A stretch of 56,878 nt of DNA from Hyphomonadaceae bacterium (GTDB lineage: Bacteria; Pseudomonadota; Alphaproteobacteria; Caulobacterales; Hyphomonadaceae): positions 1 to 56,878 of the forward strand of contig CANJIL010000015.1 in assembly GCA_947474455.1 (NCBI GenBank), written 5' to 3'. Positions within the stretch are counted from its first letter, which is position 1. Each line of letters begins with the position of its first letter. The notes below the pieces were generated by a model. The model was given only the letters and a program-made list of their open reading frames with translations, was not told where the DNA came from and did not search any database. The position numbers and the translations under genes were made by a program. This document shows positions 27,223 to 35,150 of the stretch, piece by piece.

Positions 27223-27912
27223 TCAAGCTAGGGCGAAATCCACCAGCGCTTCGGCGTGCAGCTCCAACGTGTCGTAGCCCGGCAGGCAGGCCTCGGTCGG
27301 CGGGAACAGCATGCCGATCTCGGTGCAGCCGAAGATGACGCTGTCGGCTTCTCGGCCCCCCGACTTCCCGATCATAGCGTGGACGGCTTCCCGGGATCTG
27401 TCTGTGACAACGCCCTTGATGAGCTCGTCGTAGATGATGGCGTGAAGCGCATCGCGATCAGCTTTGTCGGGCGTGAGGGCCGCGATGCCCTTCTTGGCAA
27501 GATGATCGACCATGAACGGGTCTTCCATCGTGTAGCGCGTGCCTAGAAGGAGAGGGCGCGAACGGCCGTCTCGCTTGAGGCCGTTCGCCATCGTGTCGCC
27601 AATATGTATCAGGGGCAGCCGCACCGATGCCATCACCTGGGCGGCAACCTTGTGCATGGTGTTGGCGCCTATGGCGATGACGTCAGCTCCCGCACGTTCG
27701 AGCGACTGGGCTGCGTTAGCCAGCACCGCGCCGGCTTCCTTCCAGCCCCCCTCAGCCTGCATGCGGGCGATGGGCCCGAAGTCGAGTGAGTTGACGATGA
27801 GCTGCGCCGAATGCGCGCCGCCCCGGCGATCCGTGACCAGCTGGTTGATACGCTCGTAATAGATTCTCGAACTTTGCCAGCTCATGCCGCCAATGAGGCC
27901 GATGGTGCGCAT
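27223..27912 (-). CDS. Aspartate/glutamate racemase-family protein (YgeA-like) lacking the first catalytic residue
   Basis: 229 residues. The N-terminus TIGLIGGMSWQSSRIYYERI and the SVIFGCTEIGMLFPP segment (Cys196) match YgeA-type racemases. In E. coli YgeA the first catalytic position is Thr83 in LCTNTMHK; here the aligned residues read IGANTMHK, so Thr is Ala83 and the neighbouring Cys is Gly. A one-base racemase is unlikely to be efficient; it may be a lyase, an isomerase of another substrate, or inactive. Length is normal. Confidence 0.85.
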   Translation of the reverse strand: MRTIGLIGGMSWQSSRIYYERINQLVTDRRGGAHSAQLIVNSLDFGPIARMQAEGGWKEAGAVLANAAQSLERAGADVIAIGANTMHKVAAQVMASVRLPLIHIGDTMANGLKRDGRSRPLLLGTRYTMEDPFMVDHLAKKGIAALTPDKADRDALHAIIYDELIKGVVTDRSREAVHAMIGKSGGREADSVIFGCTEIGMLFPPTEACLPGYDTLELHAEALVDFALA

Positions 27913-27966
27913 ATCGTGTTCCCGGACTGATCGCGGGTTAGCATCCGCCGTGTGGCGGGTACAGTC

Positions 27967-28812
27967 TCAGGCCAGCTTCGCGACATCGACCCCAACACGC
28001 AGGGTCGAGGTGGCGCCATAGCCCGTGAAGGCCCCGGAAATCGGGGTGAGTTCCGCTCCGGTCGCTGCGGAGGCGACGGGGATGAGGTCGCCATCATCTA
28101 CAAGTCCATTGGTGGCATCGAGCTCGATCCAGCCCAGGGCTGGAAGATAGATCTCAGCCCAGGCGTGCGGCGAGGACGAGTCGGGGGCTGCGTTGGGCGC
28201 AAACACGTAGCCGGTTACAAATCGCGCCGCGCAGCCGAGCGAGCGGGCAGCGGCCATCATCAGCTCTGCGAAATCACGGCAGGTGCCGGAATGCAGTTGA
28301 AGCGTTTCCTGCGGAGTCTGCAGGCCCTGCTCGTAACGGATGCGGTAGTCGAATTCGTAACGGATGCGGGCGGCGCATTCGAGCAGGCGCTCGTACTGCC
28401 CTTTCCGGACGCTCGTGGCCCCGCGCCGGATCCATTCGGCCGCGGCGTTACCGGCTTCCCAAGGCTGGTTGATATAGGGGCCAAGCATGCGCCGCTCGAT
28501 GGCGGAATATTCCGCTGTGCCGTTTTCCAGAAGCAGGCGGCGCTGGCTTTCGCTGCGTGGGAACGTCTCGACTTCGAGTTCGCTGATGATGTCGAGCTGG
28601 GTGGCTTGGCTGGTGAAATGCGCGATGGCGACTGAATTGCCGTAGAGATCGTTGCGCCAAACCACTTCAGCCAGCGGCGACAGGGTAAGGCTGGAGGTCT
28701 GGACCCGGAGTTTATGGTCGGCGCGCGGGCGCAAGTGGAGCTGATGCGGGGACAATGTCACCGGCGAGGAAAAGACGTAAGCCGTCGCGTGACGCAACTT
28801 GAAGACGGGCAT
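27967..28812 (-). CDS. Transglutaminase-like cysteine protease family protein
   Basis: 281 residues. The bacterial N-terminal beta domain (HATAYVFSSPVTLSPHQLHL) precedes the transglutaminase core with Cys in LHSGTCRDFAEL, His in SPHAWAEIYLP and Asp in IELDATNG, so the triad is complete. It has no signal peptide and is presumably cytoplasmic. Often genes of this kind sit near circularly permuted ATP-grasp proteins; none is here. Substrate unknown. Confidence 0.87.
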   Translation of the reverse strand: MPVFKLRHATAYVFSSPVTLSPHQLHLRPRADHKLRVQTSSLTLSPLAEVVWRNDLYGNSVAIAHFTSQATQLDIISELEVETFPRSESQRRLLLENGTAEYSAIERRMLGPYINQPWEAGNAAAEWIRRGATSVRKGQYERLLECAARIRYEFDYRIRYEQGLQTPQETLQLHSGTCRDFAELMMAAARSLGCAARFVTGYVFAPNAAPDSSSPHAWAEIYLPALGWIELDATNGLVDDGDLIPVASAATGAELTPISGAFTGYGATSTLRVGVDVAKLA

Positions 28813-29137
28813 TTAGGGCTCGGGAATCTGGGGGTCGCCCAGCAACGTGCGCTGATGCAGCGGGTTCCGTGGTAAGCACAGTTTCCCCCCTTTCCGGGCC
28901 TTTGCCTTGACCTTGTCCACAGCGGGGGGTAGGGAACGCGGCTTCCGCGCAGAACCTGTTTCTGTGCTTTGACCGGCACGACCCCGTTTCCCTCGTTTTG
29001 GGCTTCGGACGAGGCTGGCGAGGTCCCCCGCCCGGCGCGTTGCGCTCAGCGGGGCTTCTGGGCGTTTGGGCCGGGTTTGACCGCGGAAAACAGGCTCACC
29101 ATGTCGGGCATTCGGTCCGGCATGGAAGGGAAACGCG
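28813..29137. other. Intergenic region between divergent transglutaminase and ffh genes
   Basis: 325 bp with both promoters. On the plus strand TTGACC occurs three times (near 28906, 28968 and 29079), possible -35 elements. On the minus strand a GTG-started 35-codon frame (28920-28813) ends with TAA directly before the transglutaminase ATG. No convincing RNA gene was found. Confidence 0.5.
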
Positions 29138-30649
29138 ATGTTCGACGCGCTGACAGACAAGCTTGGGAAAGTGTTCGACGGCCTCACCGGCCGCGGTGCG
29201 CTTTCCGAGAAGGACGTCAACGAAGCCTTGCGCGAGATCCGCGTTGCGCTGCTGGAAGCCGACGTCGCGCTGCCAGTGGTCAAGAAATTCATCGATGACG
29301 TGCGGCCAAAGGCGGTTGGCGAGAACGTCATCAAGTCGATCAAGCCGGGTCAGCTCGTCGTCAAGATCGTATACGACCAGCTCGTCGCAACGCTGGGTGG
29401 GGATGAAGAACCGCCGCCGCTTAAGATCGACAGCCCTCCCGCCGTCGTCATGATGGCCGGCCTGCAGGGCTCAGGCAAAACCACGACCACCGGCAAGCTC
29501 GCGAAACGGCTGCGGGAAGTCGAACGTAAGAAGGTGCTGGTCGCATCGCTAGACGTGCGCCGCCCGGCGGCGATGGAACAGCTGAGAGTTCTTGCCGGGC
29601 AAGCCGGCGTCGATGCGTTACCGATCGTCGATGGACAGTTGCCGCCCGATATCGCCCGCCGCGCCATTCAGGCGGCGAAGTTCGGCGGCTATGACGTGAT
29701 CATCCTCGACACGGCGGGACGCACCACCCTCGACGACCAGATGATGAACGAGGCAGCGCAGATCGCCGAGATTGCGAAGCCTCAGGAAACCCTGCTGGTG
29801 GCCGACGCGCTCACCGGCCAGGACGCCGTCGAAACGGCGCGTCGTTTCAACGAACGGCTGCCGCTGACGGGTCTCGTTTTGACACGGATGGACGGCGACG
29901 GCCGGGGCGGCGCTGCGCTCTCGATGCGTGCGGTCACGGGCCTGCCGATCCGCTTCATCGGCATGGGCGAGAAGCTCGACGGACTCGACGTGTTCGATGC
30001 GCGCCGGATCGCGGGGCGCATTCTCGGACAGGGCGACATCGTCTCGCTCGTCGAAAAGGCCAAGGCCGAGATGGACCTGGCCGAGGCCGAGCGCGTCGCC
30101 AAGAAGATGCAGAAGGGTCTGTTCGACCTGGAAGATCTCGCCGGACAGCTGCGCCAGATGCAGCGCATGGGCGGCATGAGCGGCATGATGGACCTGCTGC
30201 CCGGCGTGAAGAATGCAAAGCAGCAGATGGCGGCTTCGGGCATCGACGACAAGATGCTCAAGCGGCAGGAAGCGATCATCATGTCGATGACGCCGCACGA
30301 GCGGAAGAAGCCCGACATCCTCGCCGCCTCGCGCAAGCGCCGCATCGCGGCCGGCGCAGGGGTGGATGTGGCTGAGGTCAACAAGGTGCTGAAGATGCAC
30401 CGGAATATGGCCGATATGATGAAGAAGATCGGCAAGGGCGGCATGAAGGGCATGGCCCAGGCGCTCGGCGGTATGATGGGTGGCGGCATTCCGGGCCAAG
30501 GCCCGCAGGTGAACCAGGCTCAGCTCAATGCCCTCAAGAATCTCGGTGGCGGCCAGAATCTTGGTGGAATGGGCGGCGCCGGCGCGCCGAAACTGCCGGG
30601 CCTCGGTGGCGGGCTCCCCGGCCTGGGCGGGGGAGACAAGAAGAAATGA
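29138..30649 (+). CDS. ffh: Signal recognition particle protein Ffh
   Basis: 503 residues. N-domain helices (1-90) are followed by the G domain with GLQGSGKTTTTGKLA, DVRRPAAMEQL, LDTAGR and LTRMDGDGRGG, and the Met-rich M domain (about 330-440) that binds signal peptides and SRP RNA. The last 60 residues are Gly/Met-rich (GGMGG and GLGGG repeats). It overlaps the chorismate mutase start by 4 bases (ATGA). Confidence 0.98.
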   Translation: MFDALTDKLGKVFDGLTGRGALSEKDVNEALREIRVALLEADVALPVVKKFIDDVRPKAVGENVIKSIKPGQLVVKIVYDQLVATLGGDEEPPPLKIDSPPAVVMMAGLQGSGKTTTTGKLAKRLREVERKKVLVASLDVRRPAAMEQLRVLAGQAGVDALPIVDGQLPPDIARRAIQAAKFGGYDVIILDTAGRTTLDDQMMNEAAQIAEIAKPQETLLVADALTGQDAVETARRFNERLPLTGLVLTRMDGDGRGGAALSMRAVTGLPIRFIGMGEKLDGLDVFDARRIAGRILGQGDIVSLVEKAKAEMDLAEAERVAKKMQKGLFDLEDLAGQLRQMQRMGGMSGMMDLLPGVKNAKQQMAASGIDDKMLKRQEAIIMSMTPHERKKPDILAASRKRRIAAGAGVDVAEVNKVLKMHRNMADMMKKIGKGGMKGMAQALGGMMGGGIPGQGPQVNQAQLNALKNLGGGQNLGGMGGAGAPKLPGLGGGLPGLGGGDKKK

Positions 30650-30939
30650 GCGCCGATCCCGCCGAAACCCTGAAACGCCTACGCGCCTCGATCGACAATA
30701 TCGATGCGGCCGTAGTGCACATGCTGGCCGAGCGTTTCAAGGCGACCAAGGCCGTGGGCAAACTCAAAGCGGCCCACAATATGCCGCCCGCCGACAAGAC
30801 ACGCGAAGCCGAACAGATCGCCCGCCTGCGCAAGCTAGCCCACGACGCCGATCTCGATCCCGACTTCGCGGAAAAATTCCTCGCCTTCATCGTGACGGAA
30901 GTGATCCGCCATCACGAGAAACTGCAGGGCAAGGGCTGA
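30646..30939 (+). CDS. Chorismate mutase (AroQ type)
   Basis: 97 residues, all-helical AroQ fold: LKRLRASIDNIDAAVVHMLA, then RFKATKAVGKLKA and REAEQIARLRKLA. It converts chorismate to prephenate for Phe/Tyr synthesis. Its position between ffh and rpsP is common in Caulobacterales relatives and implies co-transcription with ffh. Confidence 0.9.
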   Translation: MSADPAETLKRLRASIDNIDAAVVHMLAERFKATKAVGKLKAAHNMPPADKTREAEQIARLRKLAHDADLDPDFAEKFLAFIVTEVIRHHEKLQGKG

Positions 30940-31005
30940 GGCCCCGCCTGATCATCATCAACAACAACGCCAACTCATCGAAAAGCTGAAAGAAGAGAGT
31001 AGACC

Positions 31006-31401
31006 ATGTCCCTGAAAATCCGCCTGGCCCGCGGCGGCTCCACCCACCGTCCCTATTACAACGTCGTGGTCGCCGACTCGCGTTCGGCCCGCGATGGCCG
31101 CTTCATCGAAAAGATTGGCGCCTACAACCCGCTGCTCGCCAAGGAGGACGAGAAGCGCTTCACGGTCGACATCGAAAAGGCCAAGGCCTGGATCGCCAAG
31201 GGCGCCCAGCCGACCGATCGCGTCGCCCGCCACCTCGCCAAGGCCGGCGTGGGCAAGTGGGAAAACAGCAACAACCCGAAGAGCGCCGAGCCGGGCGAAA
31301 AGGCCAAGGAACGCGCCAAGGAGCGCGCCGATCGCGAAGAGGCCCGCCGCGCCGCGGCTGAAGAAGCCAGGAACGCGCCGACAGAACCCGCCGCGGAGTA
31401 A
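31006..31401 (+). CDS. rpsP: Ribosomal protein bS16
   Basis: 131 residues. The core [20 protein letters not shown] and KIGAYNPLL is typical. A C-terminal Lys/Arg/Glu/Ala-rich extension (about 90-131) is longer than the E. coli protein (82) but usual in alphaproteobacteria. AAGAAGAGAG lies upstream of the ATG. Confidence 0.97.
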   Translation: MSLKIRLARGGSTHRPYYNVVVADSRSARDGRFIEKIGAYNPLLAKEDEKRFTVDIEKAKAWIAKGAQPTDRVARHLAKAGVGKWENSNNPKSAEPGEKAKERAKERADREEARRAAAEEARNAPTEPAAE

Positions 31402-31406
31402 TCCCC

Positions 31407-31895
31407 GTGGCGCTGGCAGTCCGCGAGGCGGCCGCAGGGGACGAGGCGCTTATCCTCGCCCTCAACGCCGCCTCGACGCCAGCCGTCTCGGAGATGTCCG
31501 CGGACCTCTATCGCGATATCGCCGACTGGGCATATCGCGTTCTGATCGCAGAGGCCGGCGGCGAGCCCGCTGGTTTTCTGATTCTCATTCGCCCAGGCTC
31601 AGCCTATCCGAGCGATAACTACGGCTGGTTCGAAGAGCAATTCGCCAACCATCTCTACATCGACCGGATCGCCGTTGCTGCCAGCGCCAAGGGCCTCGGC
31701 GTCGGACGTGCGCTTTACGAGGAAGCGCTCCGCCTTGCGGCGGATCTGGGCGAGCAGCGGCTGACCGCCGAGGTCAATGAAGAGCCACCCAATCCGGACA
31801 GCATGGCGTTTCACGCAAGGCTGGGCTTCCGGCATCTGCTCTCGCGGCCCTCGCGATCCGGCAAGGTCGTGGCCATGCTGGAGCGGCCCCTTTGA
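31407..31895 (+). CDS. GNAT-family N-acetyltransferase
   Basis: 162 residues. The GNAT fold has a central strand YIDRIAVAASAKGLGVGRALYE, which is motif A (the acetyl-CoA pyrophosphate loop), and a C-terminal FHARLGFRHL motif B. It lies 5 bp after rpsP and overlaps the TTG start of rimM by 4 bases, so it is inserted within the usual rpsP-rimM order. Ribosomal-protein acetylation (as by RimI) is tempting from position but unproven. Confidence 0.88.
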   Translation: MALAVREAAAGDEALILALNAASTPAVSEMSADLYRDIADWAYRVLIAEAGGEPAGFLILIRPGSAYPSDNYGWFEEQFANHLYIDRIAVAASAKGLGVGRALYEEALRLAADLGEQRLTAEVNEEPPNPDSMAFHARLGFRHLLSRPSRSGKVVAMLERPL

Positions 31896-32461
31896 GCGAC
31901 AATGGGAGCGGCAAGCCAGTCCTGATCGTCGTTGCGCAGATCATCGGCGCATTCGGCGTGAAAGGCGAGGCGCGCGTTCGTTCCTTTACCGACGACCCAG
32001 AGGACTGCTTCTCCTACGGCCCGCTCCTCAATGCCGTTGGCAAGGTCGTACTGACGCCGGTGAAGCATCGCCCACTGAACGAGGGCTTTGGCGTAACGGC
32101 GGAGGAACAGCGTCAGCGCGAGGAATGGGAAGCGATGCGCGGCACGCTGCTGCATGCGGCGCGAGGGGCGATGCCAGAGGCCGACGCGGAAGACGGCGGG
32201 GTCTACGTTGCCGACCTCATCGGCATGGCGGTCAACCATGTCGATGGGCGCAACTTGGGGCACGTGAAGGCGGCGCATGATTTCGGCGCCGGCGACCTGA
32301 TCGAAGTGCAGCCGGCAATCGGCGCAAGCTTCCTGCTGCCCTTCACTGAAGAAGTTTTCCCTGCGATCGACTTGGAAGCGCGCATACTTAGCGCCGATCC
32401 CGACGATGGCTACCTGCCTGATAGCCTTCAGCGGCAGGATGCCGATGGCCGCACGAACTGA
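31892..32461 (+). CDS. rimM: Ribosome maturation factor RimM
   Basis: 189 residues. N-terminal RimM barrel (VAQIIGAFGVKGEARVRSFT) and C-terminal PRC-barrel (YVADLIGMAVNHVDGRNLG, LLPFTEEVFPAIDLEARI). The linker contains a charged EEQRQREEWEAMRGTLLH stretch. The TTG start overlaps the upstream stop (TTGA). RimM assembles the 30S head around uS19. trmD and rplS, its usual partners, do not follow; a convergent gene overlaps its last 34 bp. Confidence 0.93.
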   Translation: MSDNGSGKPVLIVVAQIIGAFGVKGEARVRSFTDDPEDCFSYGPLLNAVGKVVLTPVKHRPLNEGFGVTAEEQRQREEWEAMRGTLLHAARGAMPEADAEDGGVYVADLIGMAVNHVDGRNLGHVKAAHDFGAGDLIEVQPAIGASFLLPFTEEVFPAIDLEARILSADPDDGYLPDSLQRQDADGRTN

Positions 32462-34089
32462 TAGTAGAGCGTCGCGGCCTTGTCGTTCGACTGGCGGAGA
32501 TACCGCCGAATGGCCCCCTCCGCCCCTTGGTCGCGCGGTAAAGTGTAGAGCCGGTCGGTGAGATAGGCCACCAGTTCACGCGGCATCACCGCGATGTTGC
32601 GCTGCTCGTTGAATTCCGTATCGCGCCACACAACAAGGCAGGCTCCGTTAGTCTTCGGCGCCGGGAAGGCAGTCGGCGGCATCGCCGCGTCGATGACACG
32701 GGCGTGCGGGAATGCCGCGCGCAGATTCCCGGTAAGGTGGCGGTCGGCCCCGACGATTGTGCCCTCCTCGAAGCCCGCCTTCTTCAGCTCGTCAGCCCAT
32801 TCCTTGATCGGCGTATAGGGACGGCAGCCGCCCTCGTTGCACATGTCGATTTCCATCTGCCATTCGACAAATCGCCCGCCCGCCACCAGAAGCGCAAACG
32901 CGATCACCACGGCGCCGAATGCACGGATGGCGACCGGAAATTCCCCGCCCCGTTTGACGTGAAGGAACAGCCAGACCGGGGCCGTGAACAGGACAGGCAT
33001 CATCCAGTGCGCCTTGTAGGCCTGAACGCCAAGCGGCACGCTGAGCAGATAGGCGCCCAGCGCGAACAGGGTCGATTGCATGAACAGACGGCGCCAGGCC
33101 AGCTCGTGCGGCTCCTCGTCCGTATTGCGGCGCTGGAATATCGGATAGATGACGGGCAGCCACAGCGTCCAGAACAACATCATCCAGAACAGCGACAGCG
33201 GCAGGCTGAATTCAAGGAGCGCCCTGCCAAGCTGGGCGGCGGCGTTGCCCGCTCGCTCAGCCCATGCCGAATCGATCTCCCAGGACGCCGCATATTCGCT
33301 CCACGCATCGCCTATCGAGCCGATGTGGGTCGTGACCCAGGCGGCGTAGGGCAGATAGATCAGACCGGCGACCAGCAGCATGATGCCCATGCGCGGCAGC
33401 GTCATCGCATCGCGGAAGAAGGGCGAGAGCGCGATGGCGAGAAGCAGCGCGACCGGGAACACGACGAACAGGTGATGGGTGAGGAGTCCGATCCCGATGG
33501 CGCCGCCGAGATAGACCCAGTCGCGATAACGCCGCCATGTCAGGATGCGCGTCACGGCATGCAGGCAAAGCGACAAGCAGGCCATCAGGCCAACGGCGCC
33601 GAGCAGATCTTCATGCACCGACCAGCCGACCTGGAAGGTCAGTGCCCATGCGGCGACGGCTGCCGCTGAGACGCTCGGGCGAACCAGCACGTTGCGCGCG
33701 GCGAGGTAATAGAAAGTCAGCGCGATGAAAAGCAGAAGGTATTTCACCGCGAACACGATGGGCGGCGAAAGCGTGCCCCCCATCAACGCGAACGCATGCA
33801 GCCAGGCTAGCATGGGCGGCTGGCGCGCCTCGTAGCCGACCTGCAACGACTGCGCGAGCAGAAGCTGGTCCGCCTCCTCGATCGTGTAGATGGGCGCAAT
33901 GAAGGTACGGATCGCCCAGTGGGTCAGGCAGAACAGGAAAATCGCGAGGATGACCGCCGATTTGTCGAGTCGAAGGAAAGATTCGGAGAATGAGCCTTGC
34001 TCGCGCTGAGGCTTGCGGCCCTTGGCCGTCTTGGCGACGGATTTGGCCGGCTTTTTTAACTGCTTCGGCTGCCGAATCGGCTGCTTCAC
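32428..34089 (-). CDS. GT39/ArnT-like membrane glycosyltransferase
   Basis: 553 residues. A basic cytoplasmic head (about 1-40) is followed by many transmembrane helices and a C-terminal soluble domain (about 430-553). The first periplasmic loop has the ArnT/PMT-like IYTIEEADQLLLAQS, where an acidic pair is catalytic, and RQPPMLAWLHAF. Such enzymes move a sugar from polyprenyl phosphate onto lipid A, glycan or protein on the periplasmic face. The GT2 gene just upstream probably makes the lipid-linked donor. Confidence 0.8.
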   Translation of the reverse strand: MKQPIRQPKQLKKPAKSVAKTAKGRKPQREQGSFSESFLRLDKSAVILAIFLFCLTHWAIRTFIAPIYTIEEADQLLLAQSLQVGYEARQPPMLAWLHAFALMGGTLSPPIVFAVKYLLLFIALTFYYLAARNVLVRPSVSAAAVAAWALTFQVGWSVHEDLLGAVGLMACLSLCLHAVTRILTWRRYRDWVYLGGAIGIGLLTHHLFVVFPVALLLAIALSPFFRDAMTLPRMGIMLLVAGLIYLPYAAWVTTHIGSIGDAWSEYAASWEIDSAWAERAGNAAAQLGRALLEFSLPLSLFWMMLFWTLWLPVIYPIFQRRNTDEEPHELAWRRLFMQSTLFALGAYLLSVPLGVQAYKAHWMMPVLFTAPVWLFLHVKRGGEFPVAIRAFGAVVIAFALLVAGGRFVEWQMEIDMCNEGGCRPYTPIKEWADELKKAGFEEGTIVGADRHLTGNLRAAFPHARVIDAAMPPTAFPAPKTNGACLVVWRDTEFNEQRNIAVMPRELVAYLTDRLYTLPRDQGAEGAIRRYLRQSNDKAATLYYQFVRPSASCR

Positions 34090-34128
34090 GCGCCTTTTCC
34101 ACTCAACAAAACAAACGCCGAGGACCGG

Positions 34129-34917
34129 TCAGCGCGAGGCGCGCGGGTCGTTCCATTCAGCGGCCACGCCATAGCCCCCACGCCGCACAAGCCACATCAT
34201 GCCGAACAGGTCTACCAGCCCGGCGCCGAAGCGACCGAGAAAGCCGTATTTTGAGACGCCGTGACGCCGTTGCCGGTCTGCAACGGGCTCTTCGCGCACC
34301 TCCCAGCCAGCGCGTTTCACCAGCGCCGGCAGGAATCGGTGCATCGCGGCGAAAAAAGGCAGGTCCTGGAACGCGCGGCGCCGGATCAACTTGAAGCCGC
34401 AGCCTGTATCCGTGGCGTCGTCGCGCAAGCAGAAGCGGCGAATGCCATTGGCGACGCGCGACTGAAGCCATTTGAAGCCGCTGTCGTTGCGGCTCGTGCG
34501 GCGGCCGCAGATGATTCCGAGGGCCGGATTCTCGTCCTTTGCAGCGACCAGGTCCCAGATCCGGCGGGTGTCGGCCGGGTCGTTCTGCCCGTCGCCATCA
34601 AGCAGCTGCACCCAATTTCCGGCGCAGATGCGCAGCCCCGTGAACAGGGCCGCTGATTTTCCCCGCCGTATCACATGCGTAAGAACCTTGATGCGGTCGG
34701 GCCGCACGGCCTGGGCCGCAACGAGTTCCACGGCGGTCGAATCGCTGGAACAGTCATTGACGCAGACAATCTCATAGTCGACGCCCTCCAGGGCCGCGTG
34801 CACTTCGTCGATCAGCGGCTGGATGTTGCCGGCCTCGTTGTAGAACGGGATCAGCACGGAGAGGGATCGTCGCGGCTGGGGTGGCTGGTCAGATCCCAAG
34901 GCGGCGGTCCCTATCAA
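34129..34917 (-). CDS. GT2 family polyprenyl-phosphate sugar transferase (DPM1/ArnC-like)
   Basis: 262 residues. GT-A fold with SVLIPFYNEAGNIQPLIDEV, VNDCSSDST and the metal motif QLLDGDGQNDPAD. No long C-terminal membrane domain is visible, so it is closer to soluble DPM1-type enzymes. Expected to charge undecaprenyl phosphate with a sugar. It lies 39 bp upstream of the GT39 gene on the same strand and presumably feeds it. Confidence 0.85.
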   Translation of the reverse strand: MIGTAALGSDQPPQPRRSLSVLIPFYNEAGNIQPLIDEVHAALEGVDYEIVCVNDCSSDSTAVELVAAQAVRPDRIKVLTHVIRRGKSAALFTGLRICAGNWVQLLDGDGQNDPADTRRIWDLVAAKDENPALGIICGRRTSRNDSGFKWLQSRVANGIRRFCLRDDATDTGCGFKLIRRRAFQDLPFFAAMHRFLPALVKRAGWEVREEPVADRQRRHGVSKYGFLGRFGAGLVDLFGMMWLVRRGGYGVAAEWNDPRASR

Positions 34918-35071
34918 AGGCGCTGGAAGCAGCGCCGGCGCGGAAGGGATGGACGTCTAGCATATTCGCCGCCGCCCGAAAGACGCTGCTTCCGCTCCCG
35001 CTGTCGCGACCGCACGGCTACCGATTACCCTGATCGCCAAAAAATCCGCTGCAATTGCCCTTAGGACAGGA

Positions 35072-35087
35072 CTGCCGCGAGCGGCAG
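35072..35087. promoter_or_regulatory. Palindrome upstream of the P450 gene
   Basis: CTGCCGC-GA-GCGGCAG, perfect 7-bp arms, about 65 bp before the P450 start. It could be an operator; no regulator gene is adjacent, so this is weak. Confidence 0.35.
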
Positions 35088-35150
35088 CCTCTGTTAGATT
35101 GTATCGGGGCAGGCAGGGCAACGATTGTCGGCTTTATGAGGAGTAGCGTG

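Noticed and set aside
28813-29137. Possible SRP RNA (ffs) beside ffh, suggested by GGCCCGGAAAGG on the minus strand
   Set aside because: The conserved domain IV signature (GGTCAGG...GGAAGGAAGCAGCC type) is not present and no matching stem can be built.
30430-30640. GGTGGC/GGCATG repeats near the end of ffh, possibly a repeat element
   Set aside because: They encode the Gly/Met-rich C-terminal tail of Ffh and are in frame.
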